From: an uncultured Lachnospiraceae bacterium | Lineage (GTDB): Bacteria > Bacillota > Clostridia > Lachnospirales > Lachnospiraceae | Assembly: GCA_934343915.1 (NCBI GenBank) | Contig: CAKRIL010000010.1 | Span: 1 to 64,000 of the forward strand | Direction of reading: 5' to 3' | DNA length: 64,000 nt | Shown: positions 19,240 through 27,621 of the stretch, piece by piece | Layout: each line of letters begins with the position of its first letter | Numbering within the stretch: position 1 is the stretch's first letter | Made by a program: the position numbers and the translations under genes | The notes under the pieces: model-generated | What the model was told of the DNA's origin: nothing | Database searches by the model: none | What the model saw: the letters and a program-made list of their open reading frames with translations, nothing else

Positions 19240-20088
19240 TCAATTTAAAAGTGCAGCCTTCTCATACTGCTCCTCAACGAACTTTTTAGCCTCAGCCGCA
19301 TTATCAGGCTTGGTATCCTCAAGCAGACAGTGTACATAAGGCTTGTAGGTCTTAACATAGCTCATGAGCAGAGGATAATCAAGAAGTCCTCTTCCCGATA
19401 TTACCGACTTAACGGCACCGTCCTCAACAACAAAGTCCTTAAGATGCATACAGCAGATATCATTGCCGCATAACTCAAATGCAGTGCGGATAATCTCATC
19501 CTGCTTCTCATAATTGCCGGCATATATTACATTAACCGGATCAAAAATAAGCTGGAGGTTAGGGGAATTAATTGTATCAAGCACCTTTCTCGCACGCTCA
19601 AAATTGCATACTATATGCTTGTACACAGGCTCAATCGCGATAATCACACCCATCTTCTCCGCATACTCAACAACAGGTCTTAAGCCCTCTATGAACACAT
19701 CAAGTGCCTCATCCGTGTGGTTGTCCGGTGTGAATGAATACTCCTCATTGACCGCACCTGTCTCCGTTCCAACCATTCCTGCCCCTGCAAGACTTGCAAA
19801 GCGGATATGTGCCTTGTAAGTGTCCTGAGTCTTCTTAAGGCTCTCCTTGTTAGGGTTGGCAAGATTAAGATAGCAGCCGAGAACCGACACATCCACCTTA
19901 TTCTCTGCGCATAGCTCTCTTATGTAAAAAGCAAGTCCCGGTGTCATGACTCCGTTATTCACCTTGAACTCCTTCACTGCCTTGGAAAGAGCAAGCTGCG
20001 TGCAGTGAAAGCCCTGCTTATGTATATTCTCAAAAAGATTCTCAAGACTGCTGTGTTCAACATCATGTCCTCTTACACCTATTCTCAT
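19240..20088 (-). CDS. Sugar phosphate isomerase/epimerase-like TIM barrel protein
   Basis: 282 residues from the chosen start. AIEPVYKHIVCN, LIFDPVNVIYAGNY, and MHLKDFVV are segments of the AP endonuclease 2/xylose isomerase-like barrel that place metal-binding Glu, Asp and His. The substrate is unknown; proteins of this fold act on sugars, inositols or keto acids. A much longer frame opens at 20214, but AAGGAG followed by ATTACC precedes the ATG at 20088, and the -10 region lies inside the longer frame. First gene of the glycan cluster on the minus strand. Confidence 0.72.
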   Translation of the reverse strand: MRIGVRGHDVEHSSLENLFENIHKQGFHCTQLALSKAVKEFKVNNGVMTPGLAFYIRELCAENKVDVSVLGCYLNLANPNKESLKKTQDTYKAHIRFASLAGAGMVGTETGAVNEEYSFTPDNHTDEALDVFIEGLRPVVEYAEKMGVIIAIEPVYKHIVCNFERARKVLDTINSPNLQLIFDPVNVIYAGNYEKQDEIIRTAFELCGNDICCMHLKDFVVEDGAVKSVISGRGLLDYPLLMSYVKTYKPYVHCLLEDTKPDNAAEAKKFVEEQYEKAALLN

Positions 20089-20131
20089 GGTAATCTCCTT
20101 TTTTGTCATTAATATAAATAAATATACAAAT

Positions 20132-20160
20132 ATTTTACCATTAATATTCTTATATTTCAA
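20132..20160 (-). promoter_or_regulatory. Predicted promoter of the surface-glycan operon
   Basis: On the minus strand, -35 TTGAAA (20155-20160) and -10 TAAAAT (20132-20137) are spaced by 17 bases, 43 bases upstream of the ATG at 20088. It would drive the isomerase-like gene, licD, the two GT2 genes and possibly galE. Confidence 0.6.
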
Positions 20161-20179
20161 TCGTAAATGTTCCGCCGCA

Positions 20180-20218
20180 CAGGTATCGTATATATTCCAT
20201 TGTGCAGGTATCATATAT
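20180..20218 (-). repeat. Two direct repeats upstream of the glycan operon promoter
   Basis: Plus-strand CAGGTATCGTATAT (20180-20193) and CAGGTATCATATAT (20205-20218) differ at one base and start 25 bases apart. They lie about 20 to 60 bases upstream of the -35 element, a plausible place for an activator or repressor. Confidence 0.45.
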
Positions 20219-20247
20219 TTTTCTCCGCACCGGCAGCATATGACTTA

Positions 20248-22008
20248 TTATGCAGTAGGCATAACTGAATTAACAACAATCTGAAGCTTCCTTCTGCCGT
20301 TAAATTCGTTAATTGAAGGATAATACAGCACGTTCACGCGGCTGCCTTCTGCGTATGCCCTCTCAAGCACATCATTTATGGAGAACATGACCGCCTCCAT
20401 GGTACATTCGGCAGCATGCGTATTCCCCTGTGCATCCACAAGCTGTGCCTGCTTTGCAAATACAAGCCTTGTAAATTGTCCCTCTTTTCCCATATGTGAA
20501 AGGCTCTTTATCGTAAGTCCTCTGTCGGCGAACACAGGCTTTTCATTGCCCTTGCCGAACGGTTCAAGCACGGACAGGTCGCTTATAACCTTCTCTGAGA
20601 TATATTCAAGCGGCATAGGAACATCTATCCATATCTTAAGAGTAAGGTCAGCTTCCGTAAGCCCACAGCAATCATTCAACTTCTTTCTCAGCGGTTCAAG
20701 CTTATCCGGCTCAATCGACATGCCCGCCGCCATCGGATGTCCTCCGAACTTTGCGAGAAGTTCCTTGCACTGTGTCAGCTTTTCGAACATATTGTAGCCC
20801 TCTATCGAGCGCCCCGAGCCCTTAAGGCAGCCCTCTCCATCGGCGAACACTATGACAGGCTTATTATAGCGCTCCCTTATCTTTCCTGCGATTATACCCA
20901 CTATGCTCTCATGGCATCCCGGAAGATACACGACAAGCACCCTGTCGTCCTTAAGCTCACTGTTCTCTATCATGTCGAATGCCTTCTCGACTCCCTGCCT
21001 TGTCAGCTCCTTGCGTTCCTCATTAAGCGCCAGCAGCTCACCTGCAAGATGCTCCGCATCCTTCTTGCTTTCCGCCAAAAGCATCTGAATGGCAAGCATA
21101 GCCGACTCCAAACGTCCGCTCGCATTAAGGCACGGACCTATGACAAAGCCTACATGGTACGAGGATATATTCGCCCTGTCGAGCTTGTTCACATCTATGA
21201 GCGCATTCAATCCCGCATTGGTTGAACTCTTAAGCTTTTTAAGCCCGAGCCTGACTATGGTTCTGTTCTCCCCCTGCAGGTCTACGACATCTCCGACAGT
21301 TGCCACCGCGGCAAATTCAAGGAAATCGTAGATTTCGTCTGCCGGTCTGCCATACAGCTCAAACAGAGCCTGAACCAGCTTCATTCCGACAACGGCACCG
21401 CATATTTTTTTCCATGGATACATGCAGTCAGACCTCGCAGGGTCAACCACCGCGTCCGCCGGTGGAAGTATCTCCCGTCTTACGCCGTCCTTCTCCTCAA
21501 AAGGCACACCATGATGGTCGGTCACAACCATCGTCATGCCAAGCGACTTCGCATGCTCTGTCTGGCTGTATGCGGCAATACCATTGTCACAGGTTATTAT
21601 CACTCTTCTTCCCGCCTCATAAGCCTCATCAATAAGCCTTTCGTTAATTCCGTATCCGTCAGTCACCCTGTGGGGAACCACATAATCCACGTCCGCGCCG
21701 AGTCTTTTTAATCCGCTGTACAGAATATATATGGAATTAATTCCGTCAATATCGTAATCTCCGACTATTCTTATAGGCTTCTTTTCATCAATCGCAGCCT
21801 TCACAATATCCGCCGCCCTGTCCATATCCTTCAAAAGCCACGGCGAATGCAGACTGTTCAAATCACCGTATATATACTCATCATACTGTTCAGGCGTTAC
21901 AATATCTCTGTTTCTTATGATTCTTGCCACAACCTGGTCAATTTTATACTTATCGCCTATCGCTTTAAAATCCGCCTTTTTTCCGTAGACACGCCATTCT
22001 TCTTTCAA
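20248..22008 (-). CDS. recJ: Single-stranded-DNA-specific exonuclease RecJ
   Basis: 586 residues. DHH family: IVGDYDIDGINSIYILYSGL, VTDHHGVPFEE (the DHH motif) and the DHHA1 segment CLKGSGRSIEGYNMFE...KFGGHPMAAGMS are all present, followed by an OB-fold-like C-terminal domain. It degrades 5'-tailed single-stranded DNA in recombination and repair. The start is TTG at 22008 with AGGAG eight bases upstream; no better ATG exists before the conserved region. Lies downstream of the feo genes and their terminator. Confidence 0.93.
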   Translation of the reverse strand: MKEEWRVYGKKADFKAIGDKYKIDQVVARIIRNRDIVTPEQYDEYIYGDLNSLHSPWLLKDMDRAADIVKAAIDEKKPIRIVGDYDIDGINSIYILYSGLKRLGADVDYVVPHRVTDGYGINERLIDEAYEAGRRVIITCDNGIAAYSQTEHAKSLGMTMVVTDHHGVPFEEKDGVRREILPPADAVVDPARSDCMYPWKKICGAVVGMKLVQALFELYGRPADEIYDFLEFAAVATVGDVVDLQGENRTIVRLGLKKLKSSTNAGLNALIDVNKLDRANISSYHVGFVIGPCLNASGRLESAMLAIQMLLAESKKDAEHLAGELLALNEERKELTRQGVEKAFDMIENSELKDDRVLVVYLPGCHESIVGIIAGKIRERYNKPVIVFADGEGCLKGSGRSIEGYNMFEKLTQCKELLAKFGGHPMAAGMSIEPDKLEPLRKKLNDCCGLTEADLTLKIWIDVPMPLEYISEKVISDLSVLEPFGKGNEKPVFADRGLTIKSLSHMGKEGQFTRLVFAKQAQLVDAQGNTHAAECTMEAVMFSINDVLERAYAEGSRVNVLYYPSINEFNGRRKLQIVVNSVMPTA

Positions 22009-22090
22009 TTCTTCTGCTCCTGTTCTTTTTATTCCGAGATTAAATTATATCGGAACTTAATGCTCGTTTCAATGCCGATTTCTAAAAAAA

Positions 22091-22119
22091 GAACCCCGCC
22101 TCATTAAGCGACGGGGTTC
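22091..22119 (-). terminator. Intrinsic terminator of feoB
   Basis: GAACCCCG (22091-22098) pairs with CGGGGTTC (22112-22119). On the minus strand the stem is followed by TTTTTTT. It lies 34 bases after the feoB stop and before recJ. Confidence 0.88.
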
Positions 22120-22152
22120 CAAAACACATTATGGAAAGTGAGAGAAAACTAT

Positions 22153-24636
22153 TTACGCAATCTTCTTATCAACCTTGAGTGTCATACTCTTCTTATAAGG
22201 TCTTACAAGAAGATATACAAATCCGGCAATAACAAGGAATGCTACAACTGTCCAGAATGAGAATGGTGTCTCACCTGTGAAAAGTCCTACAACATTGTTG
22301 ATTACTAATGATACGAGGTAAGCAAGACCACACTGATATCCAACTGCAATCCAGAACCACTTTCTTGAGTTCATCTCTCTCTTTATTGCACCCATAGCTG
22401 CGAAGCAAGGAGCGCAGAGAAGGTTGAATGCAAGGAATGCATAACCGCTTGCAAGTGTGAAGGTTGCTGCCATGTTAGCATATACAGAGCCCTCGCCTAC
22501 GCTGTAAAGGATGCCCATTGTACCAACGATGTTTTCCTTTGCAACAAGTCCTGTGATGGAAGCGACAGTTGCCTGCCAGTTGCCGAAGCCCTGTGGTACG
22601 AAGATCCATGCAATTGCCTGACCAATCTTACCAAGAATACTCATATCAATCTCATCCTCAGAGAGCATTCTGAAGCCGTCCTCTGTGAATCCGAAGTATG
22701 TTGTGAACCATACAACAATTGTTGAAAGGAGGATGATTGTACCTGCCTTCTTAATGAATGACCAGCCACGCTCCCACATGCTTCTAAGTACGGTTCCCAC
22801 TGTCGGCATATGGTATGCAGGAAGCTCCATAACGAAAGGAGCAGGATCTCCCTCGAAAATCTTTGTCTTCTTTAATATAATACCTGAGCAGATAATTGCA
22901 AATATTCCAAGGAAGTAAGCTGATGGAGCTACCCAAGGAGCACCGCCGAAGATTGCACCTGCAACCATTGCGATGAACGGAAGCTTAGCACCACAAGGAA
23001 TAAATGTTGTTGTCATAATTGTCATCTTACGGTCTCTGTCGTTCTCGATTGTACGGGAAGCCATGATACCGGGAACACCGCAGCCTGAACCGATAAGCAT
23101 TGGGATGAATGACTTACCTGAAAGACCGAACTTACGGAAAATTCTATCCATGATGAATGCTATACGCGCCATATATCCGCAGGACTCAAGGAATGCAAGG
23201 AATATGAAAAGTACAAGCATCTGAGGTACGAAACCGAGTACTGCACCGACACCGGCTACAATACCATCAAGGATAAGTCCCTTTAACCAGTCTGCACATC
23301 CGATAGCATCAAGTCCTGACTCAAGAAGTGCAGGAATGCCAGGTACCCATACACCGTAATCGGCAGGATCCGGCTCCTCGTAGCCTGCTGCTGCGAGAAC
23401 TGCTGCTGCATCCTTAACGTCTGCGCCTGTTGCCTCGAACTCCTCGACATTGAGTGTCTCTTCATCCTCAACGCCGTATGTAAATGTATATGAATCATCA
23501 AGTGAAGCAAGCGCCTCATCTACTGCTGCCTGTGCTGCTGCCGCATCATAGTCATCAGCTTCGCTGTCAAGTGCATCCAGAACATCATCAGCACCTACAC
23601 TCTCAAGGTAGCCTGATACAACATTCATAGCGTCAACGTAAGGCTCATCATCATCTGCGTATGCAGAAGAACCGATTGCGAAGAGATGCCAGCCATCACC
23701 GAACACACCATCGTTAGCCCAATCGGTAGCCCATGTACCTACTGTTGTAACTGATACATAGTATACGATGAACATAACTACTGCAAATATAGGAAGAGCA
23801 AGCCATCTGTTGGTTACAACCTTATCAATCTTATCTGAGGTTGTGAGCTTTCTCTTGGCATTCTTAGTTACACACTCACCGATAATTGATGAAATGTATA
23901 CGTATCTCTCATTTGTTATAATACTCTCTGTATCATCATCAAGCTCCTTCTCAAGAGCTGCAACCTCTGCTGATACATCAGGAACTGTCTGAAGTCTTGC
24001 ACCAATCTTGTCATCCTTCTCAAGAAGCTTGATTGCGAAGAATCTCTTCTGCTCCTCTGCAACCTGAGCACCAAGCTTATCCTCAACAGTCTTGATTGCT
24101 GTCTCAACGCTTGGCTGGAACTCATGTACAATCTGTGCTGCTTTCTTGCTCTTCGCAAGAGCGACAGCCTTGTCTGCTGCTTCCTTGATACCTGTTCCCT
24201 TAAGAGCAGATATTGCAACAACCTCACAGCCGAGCTTCTTTGAAAGCTTATCAAGATGTACCTTGTCTCCTGTCTTCTCAATGACATCAATCATGTTGAC
24301 TGCCATGATTACAGGAATACCAAGCTCAAGAATCTGTGTTGAGAGATAAAGGTTTCTCTCTATATTAGTACCATCTACGATATTGATGATGGCATCCGGT
24401 TTCTCTGTGATGAGGTAATTTCTCGCCACAACCTCCTCAAGTGTATAAGGAGAAAGAGAATATATACCAGGAAGGTCGGTGATTATAACATCCTTTTCTC
24501 CCTTAAGCTTACCTTCCTTCTTTTCAACTGTAACGCCTGGCCAGTTACCTACGAACTGATTAGAGCCAGTCAGTGCATTGAACAATGTTGTTTTACCGCA
24601 GTTAGGATTACCTGCTAAAGCAATTTTAATTGACAT
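22153..24636 (-). CDS. feoB: Ferrous iron transporter FeoB with acidic loop insertion
   Basis: 827 residues, longer than usual. The N-terminal G domain has GNPNCGKTT (residues 9-17), DLPG (54-57) and NMID (114-117), followed by the helical GDI-like part. The membrane domain starts near residue 279, with the Gly-rich gate segments GSGCGVPGIM and GAKLPFIAM. Between the first and second membrane parts, roughly residues 315-430, lies an Asp/Glu/Ala-rich insertion that common FeoB proteins lack. It imports Fe(II) across the membrane. A possible own promoter with a TTAG-N6-CTAA dyad lies upstream, in addition to the feoA promoter. Confidence 0.96.
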   Translation of the reverse strand: MSIKIALAGNPNCGKTTLFNALTGSNQFVGNWPGVTVEKKEGKLKGEKDVIITDLPGIYSLSPYTLEEVVARNYLITEKPDAIINIVDGTNIERNLYLSTQILELGIPVIMAVNMIDVIEKTGDKVHLDKLSKKLGCEVVAISALKGTGIKEAADKAVALAKSKKAAQIVHEFQPSVETAIKTVEDKLGAQVAEEQKRFFAIKLLEKDDKIGARLQTVPDVSAEVAALEKELDDDTESIITNERYVYISSIIGECVTKNAKRKLTTSDKIDKVVTNRWLALPIFAVVMFIVYYVSVTTVGTWATDWANDGVFGDGWHLFAIGSSAYADDDEPYVDAMNVVSGYLESVGADDVLDALDSEADDYDAAAAQAAVDEALASLDDSYTFTYGVEDEETLNVEEFEATGADVKDAAAVLAAAGYEEPDPADYGVWVPGIPALLESGLDAIGCADWLKGLILDGIVAGVGAVLGFVPQMLVLFIFLAFLESCGYMARIAFIMDRIFRKFGLSGKSFIPMLIGSGCGVPGIMASRTIENDRDRKMTIMTTTFIPCGAKLPFIAMVAGAIFGGAPWVAPSAYFLGIFAIICSGIILKKTKIFEGDPAPFVMELPAYHMPTVGTVLRSMWERGWSFIKKAGTIILLSTIVVWFTTYFGFTEDGFRMLSEDEIDMSILGKIGQAIAWIFVPQGFGNWQATVASITGLVAKENIVGTMGILYSVGEGSVYANMAATFTLASGYAFLAFNLLCAPCFAAMGAIKREMNSRKWFWIAVGYQCGLAYLVSLVINNVVGLFTGETPFSFWTVVAFLVIAGFVYLLVRPYKKSMTLKVDKKIA

Positions 24637-24709
24637 GCCGGAACTTCCTTTCTTTTTCTTTATTAAATAATAGTCAAAGCGAATTAAAATTATGTACTGC
24701 TATCTTTTA

Positions 24710-24734
24710 TTAGATAACGCTAACCCATTGTCAA
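24710..24734 (-). promoter_or_regulatory. Candidate internal feoB promoter with metal-regulator-like dyad
   Basis: On the minus strand a perfect -35 hexamer TTGACA (24729-24734) is followed by a TTAG-N6-CTAA dyad (24710-24723) filling the region where the spacer and -10 would be. The -10 is poor (TAATAA), so the promoter is less certain than the dyad. Confidence 0.45.
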
Positions 24735-24745
24735 AAAATAAAGGT

Positions 24746-24967
24746 CTACTCAACCTCTATCATCTGGGCATCTTCTTTTCTGAGTGAAAGCTCATAGCCT
24801 CGCACAGTGACCTCAACAGGATCTCCCAAAGGTGCAACCTTTCTTACATAAATCTCAACGCCCTTGGTAATTCCCATATCCATGATACGTCTTTTTACCG
24901 GACCCGCACCTGTAAGCTTTGCAACCTTGACAGTCTGACCCACAGCAACTTCTCTCAAAGTCTTCAT
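24746..24967 (-). CDS. feoA: FeoA family protein
   Basis: 73 residues: an SH3-like FeoA domain with the typical RRIMDMGITKGVEI turn and the C-terminal VRGYELSLRKEDAQMIEVE. FeoA acts with FeoB at the cytosolic face during ferrous iron uptake. AGGAGG precedes the ATG. It lies 109 bases upstream of feoB, a gap that contains a candidate regulated promoter. Confidence 0.93.
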   Translation of the reverse strand: MKTLREVAVGQTVKVAKLTGAGPVKRRIMDMGITKGVEIYVRKVAPLGDPVEVTVRGYELSLRKEDAQMIEVE

Positions 24968-25024
24968 AATAATCCTCCTATATAAATTGATATTGCTAAC
25001 GTGTTCGCATGGCTTAATGGCAAG

Positions 25025-25237
25025 CTATATCATGATTTTGCAAGCCATGTCCTTTCCTATGGCTACTCTGGAATCCTTGATATTCACAATAAGGTTGCCG
25101 CCTATATCTGACACAACGGTCACACTGCTTCCAACAACAAATCCCAGGTTCTCCAAGAACTTTCTAGTCTCTTCCTTACCTCCGACCTTCTTAATAACTC
25201 CTGTCTCCCCATCCTTCATCATTGTAATCGGCATCAT
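25025..25237 (-). CDS. Second FeoA family protein
   Basis: 70 residues: a FeoA/SH3-like domain with RKFLENLGFVVGSSVTVVSDIGGNLIVNI and a C-terminal SRVAIGKDMACKIMI typical of the second, more divergent FeoA paralogue often found first in clostridial feo operons. It lies directly behind the regulated promoter at 25299-25327 and 57 bases before feoA. The division of labour between the two FeoA proteins is not known. Confidence 0.88.
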   Translation of the reverse strand: MMPITMMKDGETGVIKKVGGKEETRKFLENLGFVVGSSVTVVSDIGGNLIVNIKDSRVAIGKDMACKIMI

Positions 25238-25269
25238 ATCATCCCTTCTTCACCTAAAAAATCAATCAA

Positions 25270-25327
25270 TTAGTAATACCTAACTTAAATCATTTGTTAG
25301 TATATTCTAACGTTTATTAGATGTCAA
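25270..25327 (-). promoter_or_regulatory. feo promoter overlapped by two TTAG-N6-CTAA dyads
   Basis: On the minus strand a consensus -35 TTGACA (25322-25327) and -10 TATACT (25299-25304) are 17 bases apart. The dyad GTTAGTATATTCTAAC (25296-25311) covers the -10 exactly, and a second dyad TTAGTAATACCTAA (25270-25283) lies just after the expected start point. This is the layout of a repressed, metal-responsive promoter. The half-sites resemble those of DtxR/IdeR boxes more than Fur boxes. Confidence 0.7.
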
Positions 25328-25516
25328 GAACATTTTAGAAAAAAATCATCATTTTTTTATGCATATTTCAGCAGTAAGCTTTACATTATTTTACGCCTAT
25401 AATCTTTAGCTATAATCTTTACAATTTTTTAACTGGAATATTTTTATCCCCAATGCTATACTTTTATCCATAAGTGTAATCCGTTACACAAATTTATTAC
25501 AGAACGGAGGATTACT

Positions 25517-27106
25517 ATGCTTTACGGTATTTTAGTTGTATCGGCAGTTATTTTTCTATGTATACTCGCCAATAAGTTCTCGGACAAATTCGGAATGCCT
25601 ACCCTGATACTTTTCATGTTCATCGGTATGTTGTTCGGAAGTGACGGAATAGTCAAGATTCCCTTTGACAATTACGAGCTTGCTGAGCGCGTCTGCTCGA
25701 TAGCCCTTATATTCATAATGTTCTACGGCGGCTTCAATACGAAGTGGAAGCTCGCACGTCCTGTCGCCGCAAGAGCTGTTCTGCTCTCGACGCTCGGTGT
25801 CGCAATCACGGCAGGTGTCACCGCCTTACTGTGCCACCTTGTGCTCCGCTTTTCCATGGCAGAAAGCTTCTTAATCGGTGCCGTGCTCTCCTCAACGGAT
25901 GCAGCCAGCGTCTTCTCCATATTAAGACAGAAAAAGCTCAACTTAAAGGACGGCACAGCCTCACTTCTTGAGATGGAGAGTGGTAGTAACGACCCGATGT
26001 CATACATGCTCACCGTAATCGGAATCGGTCTTGTCGGTGCAGGCGAGACAGGCAACATCGCATGGAATATCTTTTCACAGCTTGCCTTCGGTTCCATCGT
26101 GGGAATCGTATTCGCGGTAGTCACAATACTTATACTTACCAAGACCAATGTGGTCACAGACGGTCTCGACACAATCTTTATGATTGCCGCAGTACTCTTC
26201 TGCTACGCTGCCTCCGAGCTTGTCGGCGGCAACCAGTACCTTAGCGTATATTTCATGGGTATTATAATAGGTAACAGCAGGATTAAAAATAAGAATATCC
26301 TCATCCCGTTCTTTGACGGAGTTACAAGCCTTGCACAGATACTTATATTCTTCCTGCTCGGTCTTTTGTCCTTCCCTCACAGGATGCCTCAGATAATTCT
26401 TCCGGCACTTGCGATAGTTGTCATTCTTACACTAGTTGCACGTCCAATAGCGGTATTTGCCATTATGCTTCCATTCAAGTCAAGCATAAAGCAATGTCTG
26501 CTTGTGTCATGGGCAGGTCTGAGAGGAGCCGCATCCTCCGTGTTTGCAATCATGGTAATCTCAAGCGGAGCCAACATATCCTATGACCTGTTCCACATCG
26601 TGTTCATGGTTTCACTCTTCTCAGTTGCCATACAGGGAACACTCCTTCCGGCAGCTTCAAAGAAGCTTGACATGGTTGACGAGAACGCCGATGTCCGCAA
26701 GACCTTCAACGACTATCAGGAAGAATCGGCTATCACTCTTATGCGTATGTTCATACCCGAAGGGCACAACTGGGTTGACAAGATGGTTCGCGATGTCAAC
26801 ATGCCTACCGGCTCACTTGCCATTATGATTAAGCGCGGAAAGGAGAATATCGTAACCCGCGGTGACACCGTAATCCGCGCCGGCGACAACATAATTCTCA
26901 GCGTCCCGGCATATGAACCTACCGCGAATGAACAGCTTGAGGAAACTCACATAGACAAGAACAATCCTTGGTGCGGCAAGACGATAGCAGAGCTTAACCT
27001 CCCGCCTAACGAGCTTATCGCGATGATTATACGCCACAACGAGAACCTTATCCCCGATGGAAAAACCCTGATTGAGGAGGGGGATGTGGTTGTGACGTAC
27101 AAGTAA
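25517..27106 (+). CDS. Potassium/proton antiporter of the CPA1 family with RCK_C domains
   Basis: 529 residues. About twelve membrane segments up to residue ~390, with the conserved GAVLSSTDAASVFSIL motif holding the ion-binding Asp, then two cytoplasmic TrkA-C (RCK_C)-like domains (from MRMFIPEGHNWVDKMVRD and again near the end, KTIAELNLPPNELIAMIIR). It resembles CvrA/NhaP2 K+/H+ antiporters. RCK_C domains of such proteins can bind c-di-AMP in Firmicutes; whether this one does is inference. GGAGG precedes the ATG. It is divergent from the feo genes and followed by the first giant hairpin. Confidence 0.88.
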   Translation: MLYGILVVSAVIFLCILANKFSDKFGMPTLILFMFIGMLFGSDGIVKIPFDNYELAERVCSIALIFIMFYGGFNTKWKLARPVAARAVLLSTLGVAITAGVTALLCHLVLRFSMAESFLIGAVLSSTDAASVFSILRQKKLNLKDGTASLLEMESGSNDPMSYMLTVIGIGLVGAGETGNIAWNIFSQLAFGSIVGIVFAVVTILILTKTNVVTDGLDTIFMIAAVLFCYAASELVGGNQYLSVYFMGIIIGNSRIKNKNILIPFFDGVTSLAQILIFFLLGLLSFPHRMPQIILPALAIVVILTLVARPIAVFAIMLPFKSSIKQCLLVSWAGLRGAASSVFAIMVISSGANISYDLFHIVFMVSLFSVAIQGTLLPAASKKLDMVDENADVRKTFNDYQEESAITLMRMFIPEGHNWVDKMVRDVNMPTGSLAIMIKRGKENIVTRGDTVIRAGDNIILSVPAYEPTANEQLEETHIDKNNPWCGKTIAELNLPPNELIAMIIRHNENLIPDGKTLIEEGDVVVTYK

Positions 27107-27117
27107 GAACATACAAG

Positions 27118-27411
27118 GGTGCCAAAATATGTTTATCTTTATAATGTGCGATTTTCCATATGGCTTATATACTGCTGCTTAACTGTACGAAGCCAAGATA
27201 TTCTAAGAACTCTTAATATACAATGGCATCAACTTACGCCACCGATGCCAGCCGACCATCCATGGTCTGTGGCATCTTAGCCGGCATCCATGCCGACTAT
27301 GGCTGTACATTGTAAGAGTTCCAAGAATATTTAGGCTTCTCCCAAAAAAGCAGCAGTATATAAGCCATATAAAAACCGCGCAATTCAGTATAACGAGCAT
27401 ATTTTGGCACC
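27118..27411. repeat. Giant imperfect palindrome with branched apex (294 bp)
   Basis: This occupies most of the first half of the 515-base gene-free stretch 27107-27621. GGTGCCAAAATATG (27118-27131) is repeated inverted at 27398-27411 without mismatch. 27158-27180 pairs perfectly with 27348-27370 over 23 bp. Shorter paired blocks continue inward: 27189-27194/27334-27339, 27198-27204/27324-27330 and 27207-27215/27313-27321. The apex holds two smaller hairpins, 27244-27276 and 27279-27304. The plus-strand right end runs into TTATTTATTT, so it may end antiporter transcripts. No open reading frame of note is conserved in it. It could be a structured RNA, a MITE-like element or an outsized terminator. 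Confidence 0.85.
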
Positions 27412-27450
27412 TTATTTATTTCTGACATAACAGACTTTTGCAACAAAAAA

Positions 27451-27577
27451 TCAGCCATGCTCAAGAACCTGATTGATATACCCGGCTGCATATATGTATG
27501 GCCGCGATTTATGGCTACATTAAGCGGCTGTACATATATGCAGCGGGTATACCTTCACACCGTCCACGCATGGCTGA
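27451..27577 (-). terminator. Oversized palindromic hairpin, probable terminator of the M28 gene
   Basis: TCAGCCATGC (27451-27460) pairs perfectly with 27568-27577. An inner block, 27477-27505 with 27524-27551, pairs almost completely (one bulge, two mismatches). On the minus strand the stem is followed immediately by TTTTTTG, so it has the layout of an intrinsic terminator for the peptidase gene ending at 27622, but with a 127-base hairpin instead of the usual 20-40. It shares GGCTGTACAT with the first palindrome (27301-27310 and 27526-27535). Confidence 0.7.
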
Positions 27578-27621
27578 CACTATAATTATAAATTGTATAT
27601 CAAATACTTATAAGTAAGACA

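Noticed and set aside
15289..20088. Choline-phosphate (lic) locus
   Set aside because: Only a LicD-family gene is present; no choline kinase, cytidylyltransferase or choline transporter gene is nearby.
25328..25516. Riboswitch upstream of the K+/H+ antiporter (for instance c-di-AMP type)
   Set aside because: The leader is A/T rich and I find no conserved aptamer core or terminator stem.
27118..27577. CRISPR array
   Set aside because: The repeats are inverted, not direct, with no regular spacers and no cas genes in the window.
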